Source: JBCDGZ01 sp038750655 | GTDB lineage: Bacteria > Bacteroidota > Bacteroidia > Chitinophagales > Saprospiraceae | Length of the DNA stretch: 54,290 nt | NCBI GenBank assembly: GCA_038750655.1 | Contig: JBCDGZ010000033.1 | Coordinates: 1-54,290 of the forward strand | Direction of reading: 5' to 3' | Shown: in pieces, positions 16,000 to 25,276 of the stretch | Layout of the letters: every line of letters starts with the position of its first letter | How positions within the stretch are numbered: the stretch's first letter is position 1 | Notes under the pieces: generated by a model | Seen by the model: the letters and a program-made list of their open reading frames with translations, nothing else | Told to the model about the DNA's origin: nothing | Databases searched by the model: none | Position numbers and translations under genes: made by a program

Positions 16000-17634
16000 A
16001 TGATTATGAAATCTTCTTTACAAGCTATTTTATTCCTCGTATTCATCAGCCTGTCTTTCAGTGCTGAAGGGCAAAACCTTCGGTTTTCCCGCTACATTAT
16101 TGCCACAGATACCATCACCGACAGTGGCGTCACCTTCGCCGCTTCTTCTGATGATGCCGAACAGGAAAATGACGAAATTGATGCGCTCTTTGACGATGAC
16201 ATCGACGCAGGCTGGGAAGGGGAGCCGGAAGACCTGAACACCCTTACCGCTGGTATGCGCTTCCAAAACATCTTTATTCCCCAGGGCGCTACCATCGATT
16301 CGGCTTACATCATCGTTTACTCACACGAGGCCAAGACCCCAGAAGATGTGGCTCGTATCACCATCGCCGGTGAGGCTACCGATCACACCGAGACCTTCAC
16401 CGAAACGGAGCTGATCACCGCTCGCCCGCAAACCTCCGCTTCACTACTCTGGGAAGTCAACGAAGCATGGGGGCTTTGGACGCCACACCGCACCCCCGAC
16501 CTCAAAGACATTGTTCAGGAAATTGTTGACCGCGGTGGCTGGCAATCTGGCAACGCGCTCTCTTTCTTTTTCCTCGGTGAAGATCAGGGCCCTAGCGAGG
16601 TGGAAAATGCTCGCGAATGGGAATCTTTCGAAAACATCGCTGACCCCGAAGATGGCGGCGATGGCCAAAACCGTCCCGAACGGGTCCCCGAGCTGGTCAT
16701 CTATTATTCTGTTAAAGCCGGCCTTTTCACCCAGGCCATCATCGCTACGGATACCATCACCGACAGCGGGGTCACCTTCGCCGCCTCTTCTGATGACGCC
16801 GAGCAGGAAAACGATGAAATCGATGCCCTCTTTGACGATGACATCGACGCAGGCTGGGAAGGGGAGCCCGAGGACTTGAACATCCTCACCGCTGGGCTGC
16901 GCTTTCAACACATTGGCATCCCACAAGGAGCCATCATCGACTCTGCGTTCATCGAAGTGGTTTCTCACGAAGCTAAGACCGCCGAAGATGTGGCCCGTAT
17001 TACCATCGTAGGGGAGGCCACAGATAACGCCCAGACCTTTACGGAGGATCAGTTGATCACCGACCGTCCGCGGACGTCGGAGTCGATGCTCTGGGAAGTC
17101 AACGAGGAGTGGGGCTTGTGGACGACACACCGTACACCAAATATCAAGAACATCATCCAGGAGATCGTCAACCGCAATGGCTGGGAAGCTGGTAATGCCC
17201 TAGCGCTGTTGCTCTTGGGCGAAGACCAGGGCCCTAGCGAGGTAGAGAACGCCCGCGAGTTTGAATCTTACGAAAACATCGCGGATCCCGAGGATGGCGG
17301 TGATGGCCAGAATCACCCCGATCGCGTTCCTCGCCTGATCATCTATTTTTCTTCTCCCAACGAGACCACCTCGGTATTTAATCCAGCTGTTGCCGACGTA
17401 AAGCCTCTGCATCTCTATCCCAATCCGGCCAGCAATGCGCTGACTGTAGAGCTGGGTAATGAAAAGGCCGCCACGATTCAGGTTTTTAATGTCAATGGAC
17501 AGTTGTTGCAGTTGATTGAAAGCGACTGGGGACATAAGGTAGAGGTGAATACTTCTGCCTTACAACCTGGTGTTTACTTTGTGCAAGCCGAGCAAGCCGG
17601 CACGAGCTACATCCAAAAATTAATCATAGAGTAG
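16000..17634 (+). CDS. Secreted T9SS protein with two tandem acidic domains
   Basis: 544 residues. A signal peptide (to about 25) precedes two copies of a domain of about 205 residues (33-237 and 247-451), then a C-terminal type IX sorting domain from about 468 (LHLYPNPASNALTVEL to YIQKLIIE). The first 48 residues of each copy are identical and very acidic (AEQENDEIDALFDDDIDAG). The remainder differs at many positions. Features such as IDSAYIIVYSHEA and IVQEIVDRGGW resemble beta-sandwich domains of secreted Bacteroidota proteins, but I do not recognise a named family. It is 16 bp upstream of the TonB receptor gene and 91 bp after the phytase, so it probably works with them at the cell surface. 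Confidence 0.85.
   Translation: MIMKSSLQAILFLVFISLSFSAEGQNLRFSRYIIATDTITDSGVTFAASSDDAEQENDEIDALFDDDIDAGWEGEPEDLNTLTAGMRFQNIFIPQGATIDSAYIIVYSHEAKTPEDVARITIAGEATDHTETFTETELITARPQTSASLLWEVNEAWGLWTPHRTPDLKDIVQEIVDRGGWQSGNALSFFFLGEDQGPSEVENAREWESFENIADPEDGGDGQNRPERVPELVIYYSVKAGLFTQAIIATDTITDSGVTFAASSDDAEQENDEIDALFDDDIDAGWEGEPEDLNILTAGLRFQHIGIPQGAIIDSAFIEVVSHEAKTAEDVARITIVGEATDNAQTFTEDQLITDRPRTSESMLWEVNEEWGLWTTHRTPNIKNIIQEIVNRNGWEAGNALALLLLGEDQGPSEVENAREFESYENIADPEDGGDGQNHPDRVPRLIIYFSSPNETTSVFNPAVADVKPLHLYPNPASNALTVELGNEKAATIQVFNVNGQLLQLIESDWGHKVEVNTSALQPGVYFVQAEQAGTSYIQKLIIE
16096..17352 (+). repeat. Intragenic tandem duplication, period 642 bp
   Basis: Unit 1 spans 16096-16710 and unit 2 spans 16738-17352. 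The first 144 bp of the two units encode identical residues but differ at many synonymous positions, so the protein is conserved while the DNA has drifted. This points to an old duplication under purifying selection. Confidence 0.9.
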
Positions 17635-17650
17635 TAAAAGCTCCCGCCTA

Positions 17651-20536
17651 ATGAAAAAGCTCCTCCTCTTGTTCTGTTGTTTTTTATTGTCTTCTGCTTT
17701 TACTTTTGGCCAGTATACGCTGAGTGGACGGGTACTTGATGCCAATAGTGGTGAGGCCCTTATTGGTGCTACTATTATCATTGAGAATACTACTAAAGGC
17801 ACCAGTACGAATGTAGATGGCTTTTTTCAGTTGGCCAACATTGACAAGCAGGAGATTGTGATTGTTGTGGACTTCTTGGGGTACGAAAGTCAGCAGGTTA
17901 CTTGTCGGTTTGATCAGGGCCTCCGGAAGGAATTGCTGGTGAAGCTGCGCCCGGAGGATTTCAGTTTGACGGAAGTTACGGTGAGAGGAATTGCGGAGGG
18001 GCAGATCAAGGCGATCATCGAGATGAAGGAGGCGGAGAACATTAAGAACATCGTATCTGCCGAGCAGATTTTGACTTTTCCTGACTTGAACGCAGCAGAG
18101 GTAATGCAGCGCATACCGGGCATTACCCTGCAACGCGATCAGGGGGAAGGGCGCTTTGTACAGTTGCGGGGTACGCCGCCGGAGCTGACCAATTTTAATA
18201 TCAACGGGGAGCAGGTGCCCTCGCCGGAAGGCAACTTCCGGTACGTGGGTATGGACATCATTCCTTCGGATCAGATTGAAGCGGTAGAGGTCAGCAAGGT
18301 AATGACACCGGATATGGATGGCGATGGCATTGGTGGGTCGGTAAACATCAAAACTAAAGGGGCACAAGAAGGCGCACCTCAACTTTATGCCACACTGGCT
18401 ACGGGCTACAATAACCTGCGGGAAACGCCCATTTACAATTTCCAACTGGCCTACGGCTATCGCTATCAAAAGATTGGCTTTCAGCTTAATGCCAGCTTTT
18501 TTGAAAATAATCAAGGTTCTGATAATATTGAATACAAATTTGCCAAGGGGCCCTTCTTCAACAGTGGGAGCCAGCAAGATAGCGTCAACAACTTCTTTGT
18601 ACACTACCGGGAGGCGCAACTGCGGCATTACGACATCACCCGGACGCGGATCAGCGTCAGTCCAACGCTGGATTATCAATTCAACGAAAAATCTTTTGTC
18701 TACCTACGTGGGATGTACAACAGTTTTACAGACGAAGAGACGCATCGGCGGCTGATCTACGACCTGGAAGATCCCCTCAATGCCAATTACTACCTGTTTG
18801 GCGGGGTGGATCATGATGTTAGGGAGCGGACCAAGCAGCAGACCTTGAGTACGCTGGCGCTGGGCGGGGAGCACGATTTGGGGAAGGTGATTATCGACTA
18901 TCAACTGTTTTATGCTCGGGCGGCGGAGGAGGAGCCCGATCGCTTCGAGGCGCGCTTTCAGAGCCCCGGGCAGGCCATCGCCATCAATTTTGATGTCAGC
19001 GACCCGGAGTATCCCCGGGCTACCTTTCCCGTTGAGACCAATGCGGGGAATGCTACGGACTACGAGAACTTTGAGTTGGATGAAATGCTCTTGGAATCTG
19101 GACGAACGCAGGAGCGGCTGTGGACGCCCCGCCTCAATATCAAATTACCTTATGAAATGATGGGAGAGGGATATGTGAAATTTGGTGGTAAGCTGCGTGC
19201 GCGTACCAAAGAGCGAGACCTCCGCTCACAGAGCTTCGGCGCTTACCGTGAAACCTCCAACTTGTATCCTGGCACGGGCGATCCCCTCAATCTGATCACG
19301 GCCTCGGACGACTTTCGGGAAACCAATTTGCTGAATCAGGGCTACACTTTAGAGCAGATGCCTTCGGCTACAGCGATCCGCGATTTCTACGAGTTTTTTC
19401 CCCAGTTCTTTATCTTCGATCGCAACGAAACCAGAAAGAATTCTTACAATCAGGACTACGATTACAAAGAGCATATTTATGCGGGCTACGCCATGTTCCG
19501 CCACGATTTTTCTCGCTTGATGGTGATCGGCGGCTTGCGTTATGAGCAGACGGATATTATCCGCAATGATGGCTTCGGGGTGATCCTGAATGGCAATCGC
19601 TTCATTGGAATTGATACGATTGAAAGCAGCCGTAAGGAAAGTTTTTGGCTGCCGCAATTGCAATTGAAATACCAGCTTACACCGCGCATCAATCTCCGGG
19701 GGGCCTTAACCTACACCTATTCGCGCCCCAACTATGTGGATGTCATTCCTTCGCGGGAAGAGGACCGGCAGGAAGTGAGTGTGGGGAACCCGGATTTGCG
19801 CTTTCCGAGTGCTATGAATATTGACTTTATGGTAGAGCGCTATTTCAATCGCAGTATTTTCTCCGCCGGTATTTTTTACAAAAAAATTGACGACTTTGTC
19901 TTTTCTTACAAACGCTTTGGTCGCGAGGGCGCTCCAGGCTCGGGGAATTTTCCGGTATTTGAATTTACCAAACCCCTCAATGGACAAGATGCCGAAGTGC
20001 TGGGAGCAGAATTTCAGGCGCAGTTTAAGTTTGATTTTTTTCAAAACTTTCTGGGCAATTTTGGCCTCTATACCAACTACACTTTCACTGATGCGAGGGC
20101 CTTTATCCCCCGACGAACGCCCGCTAACTTTGCCAGCGCCATTATCATCGATCCACTGGCTGATGACCTGAGTGCGTTTTTTGATCAAGAAGGGCGGGAA
20201 GAGATTACGCTGCCCGGGCAGGCCCAGCACACGGCCAACATCGGCCTCTTCTACGACAACCAAAAGTTCTTCGCCCGCCTTACTGCCAATTATCAGGATG
20301 CCTTTCTCCTAGAGATTGGCCCTGATCCTGATTTGGATGAATACTACGACGAGGCCCTCCGCCTGGACTTGACGATAAACTTCCAGTTTAATCCGCGCTT
20401 GACGGTTTTTGGAGATTGGATCAATATAACCAATACGCCGCTGCGCTTTTATCTGGGGACACCGGAGACGATCAAGCAGCAGGAGTATTACAGCTGGTGG
20501 AGCCGGGTGGGCATCCGTTGGCACCTGTTCAAATAA
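17651..20536 (+). CDS. TonB-dependent receptor
   Basis: 961 residues. Signal peptide to about 21, then a carboxypeptidase-regulatory-like domain (YTLSGRVLDANSGEALIGAT) to about 100. The plug domain follows at about 115-240 (FPDLNAAEVMQRIPGITLQR, then VSKVMTPDMDGDGIGGSVNI), and a 22-strand-type barrel fills the rest, with the TonB-receptor C-terminal region RLDLTINFQFNPRLTVFGDW. The plug variant with DMDGDGIGG occurs in receptors often found beside phosphorus- or carbohydrate-acquisition enzymes. Here it follows the T9SS protein by 16 bp and lies downstream of the phytase, so uptake of phytate or a breakdown product is a reasonable hypothesis. Confidence 0.95.
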   Translation: MKKLLLLFCCFLLSSAFTFGQYTLSGRVLDANSGEALIGATIIIENTTKGTSTNVDGFFQLANIDKQEIVIVVDFLGYESQQVTCRFDQGLRKELLVKLRPEDFSLTEVTVRGIAEGQIKAIIEMKEAENIKNIVSAEQILTFPDLNAAEVMQRIPGITLQRDQGEGRFVQLRGTPPELTNFNINGEQVPSPEGNFRYVGMDIIPSDQIEAVEVSKVMTPDMDGDGIGGSVNIKTKGAQEGAPQLYATLATGYNNLRETPIYNFQLAYGYRYQKIGFQLNASFFENNQGSDNIEYKFAKGPFFNSGSQQDSVNNFFVHYREAQLRHYDITRTRISVSPTLDYQFNEKSFVYLRGMYNSFTDEETHRRLIYDLEDPLNANYYLFGGVDHDVRERTKQQTLSTLALGGEHDLGKVIIDYQLFYARAAEEEPDRFEARFQSPGQAIAINFDVSDPEYPRATFPVETNAGNATDYENFELDEMLLESGRTQERLWTPRLNIKLPYEMMGEGYVKFGGKLRARTKERDLRSQSFGAYRETSNLYPGTGDPLNLITASDDFRETNLLNQGYTLEQMPSATAIRDFYEFFPQFFIFDRNETRKNSYNQDYDYKEHIYAGYAMFRHDFSRLMVIGGLRYEQTDIIRNDGFGVILNGNRFIGIDTIESSRKESFWLPQLQLKYQLTPRINLRGALTYTYSRPNYVDVIPSREEDRQEVSVGNPDLRFPSAMNIDFMVERYFNRSIFSAGIFYKKIDDFVFSYKRFGREGAPGSGNFPVFEFTKPLNGQDAEVLGAEFQAQFKFDFFQNFLGNFGLYTNYTFTDARAFIPRRTPANFASAIIIDPLADDLSAFFDQEGREEITLPGQAQHTANIGLFYDNQKFFARLTANYQDAFLLEIGPDPDLDEYYDEALRLDLTINFQFNPRLTVFGDWINITNTPLRFYLGTPETIKQQEYYSWWSRVGIRWHLFK

Positions 20537-20539
20537 GCC

Positions 20540-20568
20540 TTGGTTTGTGGCAATAATAACTATCTTTG
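20540..20568 (+). promoter_or_regulatory. Promoter of the AI-2E family permease gene
   Basis: TTG at 20540-20542 and TATCTTTG at 20561-20568 are 18 bp apart and fit the Bacteroidota -33/-7 form. The -7 box ends 34 bp before the ATG. Confidence 0.6.
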
Positions 20569-20602
20569 GTGCATTTGTAAGGCCTTATAAACTCAAAGGC
20601 AG

Positions 20603-21631
20603 ATGAACATCAAAAATATTGCCTACTCCTTCGTTACCTTCATCTCGGTCGTCGTTATTCTGATCTACGCGCAGAGTTTGATTCTGCCCTTCATCCTTGG
20701 GGTGCTGCTCTGGCTGATGATGCGAATGTTGAAATCCGCCTTGGAGAAAATTCCACTCGTGCGTCGGGGCTTCCCCAGCTGGCTGAAAAACCTACTGGCC
20801 GGAGGCCTCATCTTTTTGCTGATCAACGTACTGGTCAACATCCTTTCCACCAACATCAACTCGCTTCGGGAAACCCTACCCAGCTACGAGCCTAACGTCG
20901 ATTTGATCATCAACAAAATTAACCAGCTGTTCAATGTCAATTTGATGAATGTCGTGCAGGAGCATTCCGGCGACCTCAACTTCGGTGAATTGCTGGGCGG
21001 CATCTTCAACTCGCTCTCCGGCCTCATCAGCAATACCTTTATGATCATCCTTTATGCCTTATTCGTCTTATTGGAAGAGTCCAATTTTAAGCCGAAAATG
21101 CGAGTGATTTTTCCCGAAGAACGGCACTATAATCGGCTGATGGGTATTTTTGCCAAGATAGAACGCTCCGTTTCGAAATACGTCAAACTAAAAACAATAG
21201 TCAGCTTGATTACCGGTGTGTTGAGCTACATCGCACTGGCCATTATTGGAGTGGACTCGCCCGTCTTTTGGGCGTTTTTAATTTTTATCCTCAATTTCAT
21301 TCCGACCATTGGTTCACTGATTGCCACCCTTTTTCCCGCCACTTTCAGCTTGTTGCAGTTCGGAGAATTTTGGCCCTTTTTGATGGTTTTGCTATTTGTC
21401 GGACTCACTCAAGTTCTGGTCGGCAATGTCCTGGAACCCCGGTTGATGGGCAGTTCGATGAACATCAGCCCGCTGGTTACTATTATGGCGCTGTCCTTTT
21501 GGGGCTTTATCTGGGGCATTACTGGGATGATCCTCAGCGTACCGATCACGGTAATGATGATCATTGTTTGTGCGCAGTTTGATCAGACGCGGCGGTTGGC
21601 GGCCTTGCTTTCGGAGAATGGGCGGGTATGA
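20603..21631 (+). CDS. AI-2E family (PerM-type) permease
   Basis: 342 residues with about eight transmembrane helices. Two or three lie at the N-terminus (to about 80), then a soluble helical segment (SLRETLPSYEPNVDLIINKI), then the conserved C-terminal block (FILNFIPTIGSLIATLFPA, LEPRLMGSSMNISPLVTIM, GMILSVPITVMM) of the AI-2E/PerM family. Family members are thought to export small molecules or ions; this one's substrate is unknown. It has its own promoter and is not tightly linked to neighbours. Confidence 0.92.
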   Translation: MNIKNIAYSFVTFISVVVILIYAQSLILPFILGVLLWLMMRMLKSALEKIPLVRRGFPSWLKNLLAGGLIFLLINVLVNILSTNINSLRETLPSYEPNVDLIINKINQLFNVNLMNVVQEHSGDLNFGELLGGIFNSLSGLISNTFMIILYALFVLLEESNFKPKMRVIFPEERHYNRLMGIFAKIERSVSKYVKLKTIVSLITGVLSYIALAIIGVDSPVFWAFLIFILNFIPTIGSLIATLFPATFSLLQFGEFWPFLMVLLFVGLTQVLVGNVLEPRLMGSSMNISPLVTIMALSFWGFIWGITGMILSVPITVMMIIVCAQFDQTRRLAALLSENGRV

Positions 21632-21642
21632 GCCTGCTTTTC

Positions 21643-21678
21643 TGTTCAATTCACCTGTAAATATGTTCAATTCACCTG
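21643..21678 (+). promoter_or_regulatory. Direct repeats, probable LytTR binding site
   Basis: TGTTCAATTCACCTG occurs at 21643-21657 and again, identically, at 21664-21678: a 21-bp offset, two helical turns. LytTR regulators bind two direct repeats on one face of the helix at about this spacing. The downstream operon encodes a LytTR regulator, so autoregulation is likely. A -7-like TCATTTTG follows at 21709-21716. Confidence 0.65.
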
Positions 21679-21834
21679 GATGAGCCTTTAAGGGAAGTGT
21701 AATTTTTCTCATTTTGAAGCTGCCATCAGGCACAAAAAGCTCAAAAGACCTTATCTTGATGCAGGCGAAAACAATAGCTGGTACGACTGTTTTAGAGCAG
21801 CAAGTTGGAGTCCATCGATCTGTAAATAGAAAGT

Positions 21835-22806
21835 TTGCAATTGAAAGTAAAAATAAATTCCATCCTGCCCATAGCGCTTGCGTTGATTCTACCCTTAATG
21901 AATATTTACTCCTATTCACGTATGGGCATTGAAGCTAGTCAATATGATTTTTTCGGTAAGTGGATGCTAACGGCGATTATCTTATACGGTTTATGGCACA
22001 TATTATGGCATATCACAAAGAGTAATTATCCCTACAGGAATGGATGGTATGTTCTAGTCCTTGTTGTATTTGTTGGAATGAATTATAGCCTTATTTATCA
22101 ATCTGGGTTGCCTTTTAAATTTCAGCCTGCGGTTCGCTCTACTTTTGCTGTTTTACTGTTTCTGGTCGTACAATATACCCTTAAGACACAACAGAACAAT
22201 GCTCGCCTATCTTTGGAAAAGGAACAGCTACAAACAGAGAACTACAAGGCGCAAATACAGGCCCTACACGCAAGGATTGACCCTCATTTTTTATTCAATT
22301 CTCTCAATACTTTGCGCTCAATGGTGCGTCAGCAGCATACAAAATCTGAAAAATTTGTCATGAGCCTCTCGGATTTTTATCGACAAACCCTCAAGCATAC
22401 CGAGAACACCAGCCTGCAACTTTCCGAAGAACTGGTCGTCCTGCAATCCTATCTTTTTTTAATGCAAAGCCGAAATGAAGAAGCCAGCCTGGTGAAGATC
22501 AATATCGACAAGGCTTTGCACGATCTTTACCTGCCTACGCTAGCCTTACAGACTGTCGTAGAAAACTGCTTCAAGCACAATAGTATGACTTCAAAGAACC
22601 CCTTGCAGATTGAAATCAGCAACATTGATGGGGCGTATGTTGAGGTGAAAAATAATATCCAGACCAAGATCGGCGAAGAGGATCGCTCGGGGTATGGGCT
22701 AGAGCTATTGCGGAAGAGATATGAACTGATGAAGGTCTCGGAAGGGCTTATCGTGCAAAAGACACCCGATCATTTCATCGTTAGATTAAAACTGATTAGC
22801 TCATGA
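21835..22806 (+). CDS. LytS-type sensor histidine kinase
   Basis: 323 residues if begun at the TTG at 21835. The first ATG (21898) would cut into the first of four predicted transmembrane helices, so the start is uncertain. The cytoplasmic part has the His_kinase signature ALHARIDPHFLFNSLNTLRS (H151) and an ATPase region with VVENCFKHNS (N-box) and GYGLELLRKRYEL (G-box). There is no periplasmic sensor domain; sensing must involve the membrane helices. It overlaps the next gene by 4 bp (ATGA), so kinase and regulator are cotranslated. Confidence 0.9.
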   Translation: MQLKVKINSILPIALALILPLMNIYSYSRMGIEASQYDFFGKWMLTAIILYGLWHILWHITKSNYPYRNGWYVLVLVVFVGMNYSLIYQSGLPFKFQPAVRSTFAVLLFLVVQYTLKTQQNNARLSLEKEQLQTENYKAQIQALHARIDPHFLFNSLNTLRSMVRQQHTKSEKFVMSLSDFYRQTLKHTENTSLQLSEELVVLQSYLFLMQSRNEEASLVKINIDKALHDLYLPTLALQTVVENCFKHNSMTSKNPLQIEISNIDGAYVEVKNNIQTKIGEEDRSGYGLELLRKRYELMKVSEGLIVQKTPDHFIVRLKLISS

Positions 22807-23555
22807 ACGTACTGATTGTAGAGGATGAATCCTACACCGCTTCGCTCCTCCAAGAGATTATAGAGCAGGATGCTGATTTTTTTGTTACCCAAAAATTAGA
22901 GTCTGTCGTAGAGGCCGTAGAGTATTTGAGCAAGTACCAAAAAAATCTGGATTTGTTGTTTTTTGACATCCAACTGGCCGACGGGCGCAGCTTCGAAATC
23001 TTTAAACATATTGATGTAGTGGTGCCTGTCATATTCTGTACGGCTTATGATGAATTCAGTTTGCAAGCCATCAAAAACAACGGTATTGATTATATCCTAA
23101 AACCATTCAAGGAGAGCGAAATTCACAGCGCCTTACAAAAGTACAAGAAGCTACTCAGTAACCTACAACCCAAGCAGCCTGTAGCCATTGACTTTCAACC
23201 CAACCCCAAAAAGACTTACCAGCAAAGTTTCTTGGCGCAGTACCGCGAAAAGACCATCATCAAGAATATTGAGGAAGTCGCCCTGTTTTACGTCGAAGCC
23301 GAGACCGTATACCTCTATACTTTCAAAGGGGAGAAGTTTGCCCTATTCAAAAAAATGGAATACCTCGAATCCGCCTGCGACCCCGCCCAATTCTATCGGA
23401 TCAATCGCCAAATGCTAGTCAACCGCACCGCCATCCTCTCCTTCGAACCCTACTTCAACCGAAAGATCATTTTACAACTCAAAATCAAATGTGCGGATCA
23501 GGTAATTGTCAGCCGTTTGAAAGTGTCACCGTTTAAGAAGTGGTTGGAGGGGTAG
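22803..23555 (+). CDS. LytTR family response regulator
   Basis: 250 residues. The receiver domain (1-120) has the acidic pocket E7-D8-E9, phospho-acceptor D55 (LLFFDIQLADG), a switch threonine in FCTAYDEF and the lysine in ILKPF. The C-terminal LytTR DNA-binding domain lies at about 150-250 (VALFYVEAETVYLYTFKGEK; FYRINRQMLVNRTAI). It is the cognate partner of the kinase that overlaps it and the probable binder of the 21-bp repeats at 21643. Confidence 0.94.
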   Translation: MNVLIVEDESYTASLLQEIIEQDADFFVTQKLESVVEAVEYLSKYQKNLDLLFFDIQLADGRSFEIFKHIDVVVPVIFCTAYDEFSLQAIKNNGIDYILKPFKESEIHSALQKYKKLLSNLQPKQPVAIDFQPNPKKTYQQSFLAQYREKTIIKNIEEVALFYVEAETVYLYTFKGEKFALFKKMEYLESACDPAQFYRINRQMLVNRTAILSFEPYFNRKIILQLKIKCADQVIVSRLKVSPFKKWLEG

Positions 23556-23569
23556 GGGAATGATTCTTT

Positions 23570-25276
23570 TTACCCCTTAATCGCCGGAATAACATACTCC
23601 TCCAATATCGTCTCCGGCTGCTGCAACAAATCGCCTCTCCTAAAATTGCCGGAGGTGATGACCACCACGGCTTCTAATTTGGGAATAACAAAAATATACT
23701 GACCACCATTGCCTCGCGCTTCTACTGATTCGAAGGCTTGGCCGTCGACGGTGTAGGTCTTGTGCCACCATTGGTAGCCGTATTCATTTTTATCTCTGGC
23801 ATCTTGCAACCTGGTGTGCTTTTTCATAGAGGCCTCAATCCATTGTGAGGAGATGACCGTTTTTTCGTTCCATGTTCCTTGGTTGAGATACAACTGTCCG
23901 AACTTTAGCATATCCCTTGAGGTGAGGTGTATGCCTCCGCCGAAGTAGGGATCCGTCTTGGTATCCTCTGTTTGGAGGATGTAGTTGCTGATGCCAAGAG
24001 GTTGGAAAAGCTTTTCGTCAATGTAAGTCTCTAAGGGGCCGGGCAATTCTTCTGATAAGCAAACCCCCAATAAATATGAGTTCGCCGAGCCATAATCGGT
24101 GTAAGTACCCGGTTCGTCTTTCATGGGAGCCTCTAAAAGCGTCTTTAGCCAGTTATCAGAATTTTGGTAATAATCTTCGGATGCTTTACCATTGACTTCC
24201 ATCCCCGAACTCATGGTGAGCAAATCGTGGAGATCGATTTTGGCTTTCAAAGCATCTTTGGTGTATTGGTATTTTTCGGGAATATAGTCGTAGAGCTTTT
24301 TGTCGACTCCTTCAATGATCTGATCGTCAATGGCAATACCAATCACGGCGGAGCCAATGCTCTTCGCAGCAGAACGCATATCGTGGGGGATATTGGCATT
24401 GTGACCGTCAAAGTAAGCTTCGAAAGCCAGCTTCCCCTCTTTGGCAATGAGCACGCTGTGGGTGTTTAATAACTTCTGGTCGTGGACGTCCTTAATCATC
24501 CGGTCTAGTGGGGCTTGCTCGATACCACTCTCTGATGGATCAGCAATTGTCCATCCATCATTCAACTGCTTGGGGGAATTGATTGTGTGATTTTGAGGGT
24601 CAGCAAGGCCGAATTGCCAGTCGCTTTCAGAGCGAGATAAGGTACTGCTTGCAAGAACGGCATCTGCGAATAAAATGTCGAGCTGGATTTGGTTGTCCAG
24701 AAGCCTGGCCCGGAAATTTAGTCCTGTTTTAAAGCAACTAAAGAGCAAGGTGTCTTTTTGCTTTTTGTGCTTGAAGGCCCAAAAGCCGCTGAAGCGTTGG
24801 TCGCCCAGAAAAGGATAGGCCACCAGTTCTCCCTGGTCGTTCCCTTCGACCCCCAGGAAGATGGATTGATTGTTTAACTCTTCTACGAGGAGAGGACTCC
24901 AAGAGCCGGTGTACTGCTTCTCACCAGATTTTTTCAAATTCAGATGATATAGCAAGACCCCGGATTTGATAAAGCCATTTAGCTCGGCTTTATCCTCACT
25001 GAAGCTTAGACTCAGCTGGGTATCCTCGCTTATACTAATTTCAATATGATCATCGCTGTTAGAACGGAGTTGCTTACTAATAGCTGTGGATTGGCTGGCA
25101 AGGGTCAGGTTGTATTGATTGGAGGCCAGCTCCTCTATAGTAAGATTATAGCTGAACGCTTTAGGGTCAGGCAGCTGGCCTTCCCAATTGCCTTGATAAT
25201 TGGTGGTTACTGCTTGGTCAGGCCCTGTGCAGCTCGAAAAGAGCAAGAGCATAAAGATCGCAAGGTACGAGTTCAT
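23570..25276 (-). CDS. Serine hydrolase (class C beta-lactamase-like), lipoprotein
   Basis: 568 residues from the ATG at 25276, which begins a lipoprotein signal (MNSYLAIFMLLLFSSC, C16). A longer frame to 25450 adds an implausible basic extension. The N-terminal 230 residues form a beta-rich domain of unknown role. The C-terminal part is a serine beta-lactamase/penicillin-binding-like fold with the SxxK nucleophile motif in MRSAAKSIGSAVIG, a YGSANSY element in the YxN position and a late GNGGQYI in the KTG/HxG position. It probably acts on peptides or esters in the periplasm. It converges on the LytTR operon with a 14-bp gap. Confidence 0.88.
   Translation of the reverse strand: MNSYLAIFMLLLFSSCTGPDQAVTTNYQGNWEGQLPDPKAFSYNLTIEELASNQYNLTLASQSTAISKQLRSNSDDHIEISISEDTQLSLSFSEDKAELNGFIKSGVLLYHLNLKKSGEKQYTGSWSPLLVEELNNQSIFLGVEGNDQGELVAYPFLGDQRFSGFWAFKHKKQKDTLLFSCFKTGLNFRARLLDNQIQLDILFADAVLASSTLSRSESDWQFGLADPQNHTINSPKQLNDGWTIADPSESGIEQAPLDRMIKDVHDQKLLNTHSVLIAKEGKLAFEAYFDGHNANIPHDMRSAAKSIGSAVIGIAIDDQIIEGVDKKLYDYIPEKYQYTKDALKAKIDLHDLLTMSSGMEVNGKASEDYYQNSDNWLKTLLEAPMKDEPGTYTDYGSANSYLLGVCLSEELPGPLETYIDEKLFQPLGISNYILQTEDTKTDPYFGGGIHLTSRDMLKFGQLYLNQGTWNEKTVISSQWIEASMKKHTRLQDARDKNEYGYQWWHKTYTVDGQAFESVEARGNGGQYIFVIPKLEAVVVITSGNFRRGDLLQQPETILEEYVIPAIKG

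Noticed and set aside
16444..17130. 228-codon minus-strand frame with internal repeats
   Set aside because: Its repeats simply mirror the duplicated domain of the T9SS protein on the other strand.
16096..17352. Long repeat as a mobile element or CRISPR-like array
   Set aside because: The repeat is an in-frame protein domain duplication with no inverted ends, target duplication or spacers.
17684..18679. 331-codon minus-strand frame
   Set aside because: It is antisense to the N-terminal part of the TonB receptor and has no coherent domain.
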